Part shown: piece by piece, positions 21,205-31,200 of the stretch | Layout: each line of letters opens with the position of its first letter | Position numbering within the stretch: the first letter of the stretch is position 1 | From: Rhyacichthys aspro | Lineage: Eukaryota; Chordata; Actinopteri; Gobiiformes; Rhyacichthyidae | DNA length: 64,000 bases | Direction: 5' to 3' | Assembly (NCBI GenBank): GCA_036850595.1 | Contig: CM072156.1 | Location: forward strand, 7,185,441 to 7,249,440 | Translations under genes and position numbers: made by a program | Notes under the pieces: model-generated | Databases searched by the model: none | The model's input: only the letters and a program-made list of their open reading frames with translations | What the model was told of the DNA's origin: nothing

Positions 21205-21227
21205 TTTATTTTTTGTTATTTTTTATT
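21205..21227 (-). promoter_or_regulatory. Poly(A) signals of Staufen-like copy 2
   Basis: Minus-strand AATAAA hexamers at 21227-21222 and 21210-21205, at the same spacing from the stop as in copy 1. Confidence 0.6.
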
Positions 21228-21323
21228 GTGTACTATTTTCATTCATCTTCAAGAAAACAAAGTATTTCCTTCAAAATGAATGTAGACTGATGGTGGAGTC
21301 TGGTGGTCTTTGGTGGTGCTGCT

Positions 21324-24300
21324 CTAGTAGGACAGCTTTATGGGCTTGTCCCACGATGTGAAGAGTCGAGCCAGTCCGGTCTTTGGACGGTTCAGGTAGG
21401 CGTTTAGACGGATCTTCAGGTGTTTTACTGCAGCCTCCTCAAACTCAGAAGGATCTTGTCCCAGAGCTTCATCCAGAAGTTTGGAAGCAGTTCCAAACTC
21501 CTGAATGAGATCTTTGACAGTGACTTTGCCCAGTTTCCTGATGTTTTTGAGTTTGAGAGCCTCTCCTTCAGGGACTTGAAACTGTCCTTGGATGGCCTTC
21601 TCCAGTCCCTTCACGATGGACCTGTAGTGGTCCCAGGACCCTTCCTGCATCGGCACCTTTTGGAGCATTTTGCTGACGAGGACCCTGATGACAAGACGCT
21701 CCACTGAGGGTCCATCAATGGTCTGTGGTGGACAGGTGGTCTCAGCAGGATTTACAGTCTCCTGTGGACTCACAGGTAGACCTTCCTCTGCTGATGTCTC
21801 ATGTGGACCCTGGGGCTCTTCTAATGTCTCATGTGGACTGTGCTGCTCTTCTGAGATGTCTTTTGGAGTCTCAGTGTCTTCTGAGGTGTCTTTTGGAGTC
21901 TCAGTGTCTTCTGAGGTGTCTTTTGGAGTCTCAGTGCCTTCTGATGTCTCATATGGACTCTGGTGCTCTTCTGAGGTGTCTTTTGGAGTCTCAGTGTCTT
22001 CTGAGGTGTCTTTTGGAGTCTCAGTGTCTTCTGAGGTGTCTTTTGGAGTCTCAGTGTCTACTGATGTCTCATGTGGACTCTGGTGCTCTTCTGAGGTGTC
22101 TTTTGGAGTCTCAGTGTCTTCTGTGGTGTCTTTTGGACTCTGGTGCTCTTCTGAGGTGTCTTTTGGACTCTCAGTGTCTACTGATGTCTCTTGTGGACTC
22201 TGGTGCTCTTCTAAGGTGTCTTTTGGACTCTCAGTGTCTACTGATGTCTCTTGTGGACTCTGGTGCTCTTCTGAGATGTCTTTTGGACTCTCGGAGTCTT
22301 CTGATGTCTCATGTGGACTCTGGTGGTCTTCTGAGATGTCTTTTGGACTCTCAGTGTCTACTGATGTCTCATGTGGACTCTGGTGCTCTTCTGAGATGTC
22401 TTTTGGACTCTCAGTGTCTTCTGATGTCTCATGTGGACTCTGGTGCTCTTCTGAGGTGTCTTTTGGAGTCTCAGTGTCTACTGATGTCTCTTGTGGACTC
22501 TGGTGCTCTTCTGAGGTGTCTTTTGGACTCTCAGTGTCTACTGATGTCTCTTGTGGACTCTGGTGCTCTTCTGAGATGTCTTTTGGACTCTCAGTGTCTT
22601 CTGATGTCTCATGTGGACTCTGGTGCTCTTCTGAGATGTCTTTTGGACTCTCAGTGTCTTCTGATGTCTCATGTGGACTCTGGTGCTCTTCTGAGGTGTC
22701 TTTTGGACTCTCAGTGTCTACTGATGTCTCTTGTGGACTCTGGTGCTCTTCTGAGATGTCTTTTGGACTCTCAGTGTCTACTGATGTCTCATGTGGACTC
22801 TGGTGCTCTTCTGAGATGTCTTTTGAACTCTCAGTGTCTTCTGATGTCTCATGTGGACTCTGGTGCTCTTCTGAGATGTCTTTTGGAGTCTCAGTGTCTA
22901 CTGATGTCTCTTGTGGACTCTGGTGCTCTTCTGAGATGTCTTTTGGAGTCTCAGTGTCTTCTGATGTCTCATGTGGACTCTGGTGCTCTTCTGAGATGTC
23001 TTTTGGACTCTCAGTGTCTACTGATGTCTCATGTGGACTCTGGTGCTCTTCTGAGATGTCTTTTGGACTCTCAGTGTCTTCTGATGTCTCATGTGGACTC
23101 TGGTGCTCTTCTGAGGTGTCTTTTGGACTCTCAGTGTCTACTGATGTCTCTTGTGGACTCTGGTGCTCTTCTGAGATGTCTTTTGGACTCTCAGTATCTA
23201 CTGATGTCTCTTGTGGACTCTGGTGCTCTTCTGAGGTGTCTTTTGGAGTCTCAATGTCTTCTGTGGTGTCTTTTGGACTCTCAGTGTCTACTGATGTCTC
23301 ATGTGGACTCTGGTGCTCTTCTGAGATGTCTTTTGGAGTCTCAGTGTCTTCTGTGGTGTCTTTTGGACTCTCTGTGTCTTCTGAGGTGTCTTTTTGACTC
23401 TCAGTGTCTACTGATGTCTCATGTGGACTCTGGTGCTCTTCTGAGGTGTCTTTTGGAGTCTCAGTGTCTTCTGTGGTGTCTTTTGGAGTCTCAGTGTCTT
23501 CTGTGGTGTCTTTTGGAGTCTCAGTGTCTTCTGTGGTGTCTTTTGGACTCTCAGTGTCTTCTGTTGTATCTTTTGGACTCTCAGTGTCTTCTGTGGTGTC
23601 TTTTGGACTCTCAGTGACTACTGATGTCTCATGTGGACTCTGGTGCTCTTCTGTGGTGTCTTTTGGAGTCTCAGTGTCTTCTGAGGTGTCTTTTGGACTC
23701 TCAGTGTCTTCTGATGTCTCATGTGGACTCTGGTGCTCTTCTGAGAGGTCTTTTGGACTCTCAGTGTCTTCTGTGGTGTCTTTTGGACTCTCAGTATCTT
23801 CTGTGGTGTCTTTTGGACTCTCAGTGTCTTCTGTGGTGTCTTTTGGACTCTCAGTGTCTACTGATGTCTCTTGTGGACTCTGGTGCTCTTCTGAGATGTC
23901 TTTTGGACTCTCAGTGTCTTCTGATGTCTCATGTGGACTCTGGTGCTCTTCTGAGATGTCTTTTGGAGTCTCAGTGTCTTCTGTGGTGTCTTTTGGAGTC
24001 TCTGTGTCTTCTGAGGTGTCTTTTGGACTCTCAGTGTCTACTGATGTCTCATGTGGAGTCTGGTGCTCTTCTGAGGTGTCTTTTGGAGTCTCAGTGTCTT
24101 CTGTGGTGTCTTTTGGAGTCTCAGTGTCTTCTGAGGTGTCTTTTGGACTCTTAGTGTCTTTTGAGGTCTCCAGTGGACTCTGGTTGTCCTGTGGTCTGCT
24201 CTGGAGGCTAAGATTGTCTCCTGAACTAACCTCTGGATTTACTGGAGTGTGGTCTTCCTCTAGACTCTGGTGGTTTGTGGTCTCACCTGGACTCAGAGGT

Positions 24301-25367
24301 GTCAGGTCTCTGGTGGTCTGTGGACAGTCTTGTTCCCACAGGTCGTCCTGAGGAACTTGATAGCCCATCTTTATGAGGAGTGTTGTGGAAGCTCTCCTCT
24401 TGGCCTCCTTCTTGTTGGAGGCCTTCCCGACGGCGGTGTGCTGGTCCAGGGAGACTTGAATAGAGTGGATCCAGCCGTTACCCATCATCCTCTCCTCCAC
24501 CACACGGTACACAGCGGGTGGCTGTTTTCGGGCCAGCTGCAGCTCATTCAGGCGGGTGATGGGATCTTTGCCCAGACCGAAGTCAGGACGGATGTGGGCT
24601 TCAGCGTCGGCTGTGGCCTTCTTCTTCGTGGTTTTTTTGGCGGGAGGTGTGTACAGCCTGTGGAGCTGGTCCAGCATCATGGCCGAGGCCAGGTTCTTGG
24701 TGGCCTTTATGGAGGTTCCTGTGGTCTCTGCAGTGTAGTTCCCGACCGTGACTCGGACGGTGAAAATCGAGTTGTGGTCGGGTCCCTCACTCTTAACCTG
24801 AAAGTTGACAGGCAGGTTGTATTTGTTGGCCAAGCTGTGCAGGTCGCACACTCCATACGTCTTTTGCTCTTCTGATGTGTGAACCTCTGGATTTACTGGA
24901 GTGTGGTCTTCCTCTAGACTCTGGTGGTTTGTGGTCTCACCTGGACTCAGAGGTGTCAGGTCTCTGGTGGTCTGTGGACAGTCTTGTCCCCACGGGTTGT
25001 ACTGAGGAACTTGTATGCCTATCTTTATGAGGAGTGTTGGGGAAGCCTCCTCCTCCTCGGAGTCCGTGAAGTCAGGACGGATGTGGACTTCAGCGTCAGC
25101 TGTGGCCTTCTTCTTCGTGGTTTTTCTGACGCCATGTGAGGACAGCCTGTAGAGCTGGCCCAGCATCATGGCCGAGACCTGGTTCTTGGTGGCCTTTATG
25201 GAGGTTCCTGTGGTCTCTGCAGTGAGGTCCCCGACCGTGACTCGGACGGTGAAAATCAAGTTGTGGGCGGGTCCCTCACTCTTAACCTGAAAGTTGACAG
25301 GCAGGTTGTATTTGCTGGCCAAGTTGTGCAGGTCGCACACTGCATATGCGTTGAAGAAAGGTTCCAT
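21324..25367 (-). CDS. Staufen-like dsRNA-binding protein with giant acidic repeat, copy 2 (1347 aa)
   Basis: Tandem paralogue of the gene at 12287-17230. From the same ATG context at 25367, residues 1-390 look identical to copy 1 by eye: two dsRBD3-like domains (10-75, 173-238) and one dsRBD4-like domain (268-336). The repeat spans about residues 395-1184, about 79 ten-residue units, exactly 300 residues fewer than copy 1. The 128-residue C-terminal domain also looks identical; the last repeat unit before it has SEEQH where copy 1 has SKEQH. No stop or frameshift has entered despite the large length change, so this copy too looks able to make protein. One unit reads ESQKD instead of ESPKD (near 23392), losing its S-P dipeptide. 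In its upstream region one CCAAT box is altered, so expression could differ from copy 1. Function is unknown beyond probable dsRNA binding. Confidence 0.85.
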   Translation of the reverse strand: MEPFFNAYAVCDLHNLASKYNLPVNFQVKSEGPAHNLIFTVRVTVGDLTAETTGTSIKATKNQVSAMMLGQLYRLSSHGVRKTTKKKATADAEVHIRPDFTDSEEEEASPTLLIKIGIQVPQYNPWGQDCPQTTRDLTPLSPGETTNHQSLEEDHTPVNPEVHTSEEQKTYGVCDLHSLANKYNLPVNFQVKSEGPDHNSIFTVRVTVGNYTAETTGTSIKATKNLASAMMLDQLHRLYTPPAKKTTKKKATADAEAHIRPDFGLGKDPITRLNELQLARKQPPAVYRVVEERMMGNGWIHSIQVSLDQHTAVGKASNKKEAKRRASTTLLIKMGYQVPQDDLWEQDCPQTTRDLTPLSPGETTNHQSLEEDHTPVNPEVSSGDNLSLQSRPQDNQSPLETSKDTKSPKDTSEDTETPKDTTEDTETPKDTSEEHQTPHETSVDTESPKDTSEDTETPKDTTEDTETPKDISEEHQSPHETSEDTESPKDISEEHQSPQETSVDTESPKDTTEDTESPKDTTEDTESPKDTTEDTESPKDLSEEHQSPHETSEDTESPKDTSEDTETPKDTTEEHQSPHETSVVTESPKDTTEDTESPKDTTEDTESPKDTTEDTETPKDTTEDTETPKDTTEDTETPKDTSEEHQSPHETSVDTESQKDTSEDTESPKDTTEDTETPKDISEEHQSPHETSVDTESPKDTTEDIETPKDTSEEHQSPQETSVDTESPKDISEEHQSPQETSVDTESPKDTSEEHQSPHETSEDTESPKDISEEHQSPHETSVDTESPKDISEEHQSPHETSEDTETPKDISEEHQSPQETSVDTETPKDISEEHQSPHETSEDTESSKDISEEHQSPHETSVDTESPKDISEEHQSPQETSVDTESPKDTSEEHQSPHETSEDTESPKDISEEHQSPHETSEDTESPKDISEEHQSPQETSVDTESPKDTSEEHQSPQETSVDTETPKDTSEEHQSPHETSEDTESPKDISEEHQSPHETSVDTESPKDISEDHQSPHETSEDSESPKDISEEHQSPQETSVDTESPKDTLEEHQSPQETSVDTESPKDTSEEHQSPKDTTEDTETPKDTSEEHQSPHETSVDTETPKDTSEDTETPKDTSEDTETPKDTSEEHQSPYETSEGTETPKDTSEDTETPKDTSEDTETPKDISEEQHSPHETLEEPQGPHETSAEEGLPVSPQETVNPAETTCPPQTIDGPSVERLVIRVLVSKMLQKVPMQEGSWDHYRSIVKGLEKAIQGQFQVPEGEALKLKNIRKLGKVTVKDLIQEFGTASKLLDEALGQDPSEFEEAAVKHLKIRLNAYLNRPKTGLARLFTSWDKPIKLSY
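21818..24192 (-). repeat. Coding minisatellite, 30-bp unit in 60-bp pairs (copy 2)
   Basis: Same array as 12781-16055 but about 2375 bp (about 79 units). The two arrays differ by exactly 900 bp, equal to 30 basic units or 15 paired units, so the frame is kept. The outer parts align well with copy 1; the interior shows block loss or gain and re-sorted variants, for example near 22850-22980. Confidence 0.95.
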
Positions 25368-25522
25368 GTTGGATTGTGTCTGGAATCTGTAGGTCTCTAC
25401 TGTCTTTGACGTTTGGCTAAAATTTTTTCTCTTCGAGTGCTTCTCTTGTCGCTCCTGTCTCTTCAAAAGCTGAAGTCCAAATGAACTCAGGAGGGTTATT
25501 AACTATAAAGAAAACTCACTCG

Positions 25523-25570
25523 TGATGTCACAAAACCTCCGACTCATGACATCATCGACGTCGTCATGAC
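25523..25570. promoter_or_regulatory. Cluster of CRE/ATF-like sites upstream of copy 2
   Basis: The same four CRE-like motifs as at 17386-17433 are present unchanged in unit 2. Confidence 0.4.
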
Positions 25571-25854
25571 GACGGAACGCCAACATTCCATCATAATATC
25601 TGTGAAAATAAATGTAATATTGAGTGGAAAAAATAGCAAATAAAATAGTTTTAAATACTAAAAACATCTCCAACATAAAGAACCTGGAGATTGACCTTTA
25701 ACCTCAACTAATAACCATCATTAAAGATTCTGTACCTGACTTATTTTTCTTGTATTTGAGTAAAAATTGTTTTATCCCATAAAGTATGTTGTAAAAGCAG
25801 TCATATATGTAAAGATCAGATTCCTACGTGCTGTTTATGCCTTTTTAGAGAGCT

Positions 25855-26020
25855 TTTTATATAAGCGAAACCCGGAAGCGAGAAGCTTTCTTTTCCAGAG
25901 CGGCTCGCCTGTTCTTAGCATATCGCATTCTCCGCAAAGCTCCCGAGTCCCATTGGTTGCTGCTATAAAGCCGCAATGCTCGTGCATGTCTTGTAAACAT
26001 TGAAGCATGTCCCCCACTGG
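25855..26020. promoter_or_regulatory. Compact divergent promoter block, unit 2
   Basis: Same arrangement as in unit 1: minus-strand TATATAAAA at 25863-25855, plus-strand TATAAAG at 25964-25970, and an inverted CCAAT at 25952-25956. The second CCAAT (attgg in unit 1) reads 'actgg' at 26016-26020, so this box is broken by a single base change in unit 2. Confidence 0.5.
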
Positions 26021-27001
26021 CTGTTACTGCATACACGGCAGAACAACCGAAAAAGAGAAAAACAGATACAGAAAAGAAGCAAAGTGCACAAGAGACCAAA
26101 GAAGAACTAAAATGCGCATAAATACTGGTTCTGCTTATTTTTGCAGGACCCACTCGGTCTAACTTTGGACTCCCAACTGGCTCTTCATCTTCTTGACAGG
26201 TAACACTTGAGTGTTAAATCATTTGTTCAGCATGTTATTGATGTGATTTGTGTTAGTGTAATGGAATTAGTTGAAGATTCACAGATATACATTGTTATTT
26301 GCGTCAAGCTAATGCTAACACTAAGATCAATGCTAATATTGAAAGGATGTCTTTTGCCAAAAAAACCCATTAAAAGTCAGAATACTTTAGAAATATAGAT
26401 TTTAGTTGTTGTAAACGTAATTCAAATTATAGATTGATGCATAAAAAGTCTGAAAATGAAACGGTGGAATGATGTTTAGTTTTATAATGTATTTATATTT
26501 GTTTTGTGGTTTGTGCTTTGTAGTTATTTTAAAATGCCCCATTTTCCGGTAGTTGATAAAGGAATGTCTGTGCATTCACTTGTTGTCAAGTCAGCTGTGG
26601 CTTGGGTATATAAATATACATTGTAGATCTTTTATCAAATACTTTTTCATAGACAAAATGTTGGAAATAGGTTGTGTGGAGTTGGACTTTGAATTTAATA
26701 GTTAAAAGACATGCATTGTATTTTACTATCACATAATGTTCATTCAGTTGACATTACATTTTCTTTTCTTTGTTTTTTTTTTAAATATAAAAACACTTTG
26801 GAGTAATCAAGTAGTTGTGAAATAGTAATGACTACATACTAATGTTTTATTTCTTTTACTTTCTAGGCGAACCGTTGCCAAAGTGAGATTGAACCCCAGA
26901 TCACTTTCCTAAACATAATGTATTATGTAAATACATGTGTTTTAATTTTTTTTTTTTTTGGTACATGTAAAACATTATAATAAAGAATCCAAATATGGAC
27001 T
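25994..27001 (+). ncRNA. Candidate two-exon plus-strand transcript, unit 2
   Basis: Duplicate of the transcript in unit 1, with the same donor (exon end 26199), acceptor (exon start 26867) and AATAAA (26979-26984). A 4-bp deletion near 26078 shifts the frame of the small ORF, so from the same ATG (26007) it now reads 51 different-ended codons to 26162. That argues against a conserved peptide. Confidence 0.45.
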
Positions 27002-27272
27002 TGGCAACATATTTATTGAATAACATGTTTAGTATTACTCAACTTAAATACAAGCACTGTTCACAACCTTCTTGGGATGAAGCCCACATACTGAATGTGT
27101 GGGTCTGGATATTTGTCTCTGATTTGCCACACACACCAACTTGGGATTAGGTACGTCTTCCCATTCATCTGAATCTGACCTGTGTTTGCTGATATTAACC
27201 AGTTCTTGTCTCACTCTGTAACCTTTTAAAGTGACAAAAGTTGCAGGGTTTATCAAGGTTTTTACTGAAGCA
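26999..27272 (-). CDS. Candidate terminal exon of an unrecognised minus-strand gene, unit 2
   Basis: Duplicate of 18868-19141. The reading frame (stop at 27044), acceptor-like sequence (exon start 27272) and AATAAA (27017-27012) are all kept. The predicted residues are unchanged, but the low overall divergence of the units makes this weak evidence of selection. Confidence 0.3.
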
Positions 27273-28195
27273 CTGTGTAATTAGTCAGAAAATAATGCTG
27301 TGTCTAAGTCTTCCACAAAGCATGTATTTTTCTTCAGTTTTGACTTTTAGCCCTGTCATGAAGTCATGAAAGTTGGGCCCTGAATCCTAATCTAATTTTC
27401 CCAAGTTGTTCTAAATTGATCAGGTATTCACATGTGTTTAACAATAAAACACAAAAGGTTCTTGTGGATTTTCTGGCCCCACATGAATGCAGCATTATCC
27501 AGCCCTTGTAAAAAAAGCTCCTTAGAAGACATCTACACCAGAGAATCGATTAGATTTGAACCAGACCATTGTCTTTAAGATGCCAAAAGTCAATTTAAGT
27601 CAACACAAATCTGTTTAAACATGTGGCCTTGATCTAAAATACTTTCATAGTTGTTTTAAAAACAGGAAGATTTGAACAAATGCATTGTTTTCTGTGGCAA
27701 CAAACTGACTCCCCGATTGACCACAAAACAAATGTCTCTTCAGTCTGTTTAAATCCATTCCTGCAATGTGCAATAATTATAAATAATAGTTCCTCAGAAT
27801 AAACATCATCTTATTCCGAAGAAAATACATTTCCTTCTCTGATGTGGTTGCTTACTGAAGCAGAAACATCTATAAAATAAGCACCAGATTATGCTGCTTT
27901 TGATTTTTTTTTTCTTGTGTTTTTAGCACTTCCTTCCAGCACCACATCCACTGCTAAAATATTAAAGATATGAAAATGGCTCAGCACATTATTTCTTGGT
28001 GTTATTTTGTCCTGACCAAACAGGACATAAAACAACCCATTTGTCTCAATCAAATGCTCCCATGTTGTTTTTGAGCTGTTTAAACTCACATGACACTTTT
28101 GACATAATCTTTATTCAACCGAAAAATTATATTCAATCACCACAAAAAAGAAACTGTAACATTTGTTATTCTCAAATAAATGTGGAATATAATAT

Positions 28196-28242
28196 CTCAT
28201 TTATATGTATATATATAATATTTTTTTTTTATATATATATAT

Positions 28243-28288
<46 letters not shown>

Positions 28289-28290
28289 TA
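28196..28290. repeat. AT dinucleotide microsatellite beside the duplication edge
   Basis: Long runs of alternating 'ta' interrupted by T tracts are directly visible. The tract starts about 60 bp to the right of the end of unit 2. Confidence 0.95.
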
Positions 28291-31200
28291 TTTGGATTCT
28301 TAAAATGTCCAAAACAACCAAATTTTAAACTTCCAAAGTCATTATTTGAGAAAGTTTTTGACTTCCTGGTTCTGTTTTTGCAACATTCGTAAAACTGAGC
28401 TGTTTTTTTTTGGATAAAAAGAGATTTCTGGGTGTTGTGTATCTAACCACCTTTGTAAGAACAATGGTCTTTTTAAGCTTTGTGGAAATAGATATTCCTA
28501 TGTGAAGGTGTGTGCCTCAGCATCCATAAATATTAGTAAAAAAACAAACAAACAAAAAAGTGATATTCAATCTTCACAAGTCAAGGCAGTTAAGCAGGGA
28601 CACACATGAAAAGCAAAAAAGGTGTGTGACCGGCAGCCGAGTGAAAGTATGGACAAAGCCAGCTGAAAATGTCACAGTGGAGAAGAAAGAATGTTTAGAC
28701 GCTGAAGGATGAGAAAAGAAATGCAATCTGTGGCTAGACAGAGGTGTAACAGACCAATTTGTTTGTGGTGTAATGGAGAGAAGATGGCTTGGCCCGGGTG
28801 ATAAGTTGGCGAGGTCTGGACTGGGCTGGATGGCAGGGATAAGAGCTCTGTGTGGGAAAATGTTCCCATAGACAAATATGTGCAGCGGTCGCAGAGAGAA
28901 AGGTGAAGTGAACAGGAACAAAGAAGTGTCAATGTGATATTTCAACAGGAGAAAGCAGACACATTATTTATGGAGCTGTGGGAGTCTTTGGGGAAGTTCA
29001 GGTTAAGGCTCGGAGACGTAGCTCTAGGTGAGTCTGAAGACTGTTGGGTACATACAATACAGCATGGGTAATGTACAAGTCCGGCCAAAACTAAAATAAA
29101 TAGAAGGTCTGCCATATGAGCCACAAATGCCACAATTATTTTAGTTTAGAGCCGTTTGAAATAGCTTTGGATGTGGGCAAAACCTGTGCCTTTATTGAAT
29201 TAAAGGTGCTGTGTGTATCATTTATTGATAGTCCTGGTTATTAATAGAATATATATGGCGGACTATGTTTAGTGGCACTATATTTTAGAATGAGTAGAGC
29301 ATTGTGTAGAGTTGTTTACACCCTTAAAATAGCCTTGTTACAAAATATAAAGCAATAAATACGAAATATCTAAAGTTTTTGTTATAAAACTCCATTGTAT
29401 TGTTATTGATGTGAACTGTATTGCAGTATGTGATCAAGTAACAAGACAATACACATTCATTGTTACAAAAACTACCTTGCAAACTGAAAATACAAATGAA
29501 AGCCATATTATTATTTACATGTGTATTTTATGTTTGACCAGGTTTATTCCATTTCCATTTTATTTAAAAGTGATGGGAGGTTGGTTCTTGTGGCTGGTGG
29601 GTCCTTCTTGCTAAGTTTCAATGGAAGTTTTGAGGTGGCATCAATAAATAGGGTAATCAATCAATTTTCAAACAAACAAGTGATTAATAATGTCATGTTT
29701 AGTATGTGATTTTAGTCAGAGATGGAAAGGGAAGATTATTTCACCACAAAAATACAGAATTATACTTCTAGTTATTAACAAAGATTCAGTGTTTTTACTG
29801 TCTGCAACAATAAGGAAACATGCTTCAACTTACAATTAAATTCATTGTTTGCTGTCCACAATAAATACTGTTGGTCTAAACTTAAACAATGAGAATATGT
29901 ACACAATAGAAATATAAAAAACGTATGCATATTCATGAGAAAAGATAACTGTAAATAACAATAATATACACTTACTTGCATCCTCCATTTACATTTAAAC
30001 AATTACCATTCCCCTAAATGTTATTTTGACTATGATTCATGTGAATGTTGTGTTAATGATGTAAACGGATGTGATCCAACGTGCTTTCTTTTTGCACAGA
30101 GAATAGGCCTATGAACAAAGCTTGTGTGAACTCAGCTGACTTTTTCCGTGACTGTAAATCTAAGAAATGTAAATACAACACTTTCCGCTCTAGGTGTTAA
30201 CGTGAAGGGTAAAAATAGCCTTCCAAAAGTATTATCTTTGCAGCAGTGCCAGTCTACACTATTGTACAACACACAACTTCCCTCCACTGCTGGGAAAACC
30301 TACTGAAAGGAACAGCAGAAAGAAAGCCGTTCCACTGGCCGGTAACTATGACAGATGTTTTGTGTTCAAATAAATAAATCTCAGCTCTCTGCATCAAGGG
30401 TGTTGTGCTTGGACTCCAGTTATTGGCCTGTAGCACGGCCCCGGTACAGGCCAAGTCCGACTGGCAGCTGGTGTTACTGAGAAGAGTCAGAGAGCCGGGT
30501 CGAGGGGTCGCAGGTCGACCCCATCAGGAGAGGCTACAGGAAGAGAGGGATGATGGGAACGGAGGGAACTGAAGCAGGGAGACGGAGGAGAGGAAGAGGA
30601 GGGCAGAAAGGTGAGGACAAGACGGAGGGAAGGATGAGGGGATTCCGGTAATACTCTAGTGTGACCTTGGCAACTTTTGGCATTGGCAACTCCTAAAGAG
30701 GCTTGTGTTTCCAATGTGATGTGTGCAGGAGAGAGAGGTCTGCTGCGTGAAGGGTAACATCACGCAGAAGCCACACAAGCTGTTTCCATGTGAGTCATGT
30801 GTGTGTTTATTATACTCATTTAATAAATAAAGATAAAAATAATGTTATGATAAATAGAAGAAGAAAGAAATGTTTCTCGTTTAATTAATCTGAGGGGTTA
30901 GCGATAGACGACTTTATGCTTATTTGGGAAGCTTTTTACTGCTATTGAAATTAGAAATGCCCGCAAAAGCATGTCATACTAACCTGACCCACAACTTTTC
31001 CTTTTCTGTGGCTTTTATGTGAAATTCCATCCCCGTTCTCAGTCCAATCAGCAGATCAATAAACAAAACGTTCTGCTCAGACAATGAATCAAAGCATCAG
31101 TTCAAAGTCGAAGATAAACTGTATCTCCGTCATTTTAAATCCAAGATGCTCTCAAAGAAACAGCTGATGTCTGAACGTTATTGATTCTTGGTGTCATTTT

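Larger units (their letters stand above)
20010..28139. repeat. Tandem duplication, unit 2 (8130 bp)
   Basis: This is the second head-to-tail copy of unit 1. It is 908 bp shorter; 900 bp of that is loss or gain of minisatellite units inside the coding sequence and the rest is small indels. The join at 20009/20010 shows no obvious microhomology between the end of unit 1 ('attcaatca') and the sequence left of unit 1 ('ttacaggtt'). The right edge lies about 60 bp from a long AT dinucleotide tract (28196-28290) in the single-copy flank. Confidence 0.95.

Noticed and set aside
21670..24351. Long plus-strand open frames (up to 630 codons) across the second array
   Set aside because: Same reason as for unit 1.
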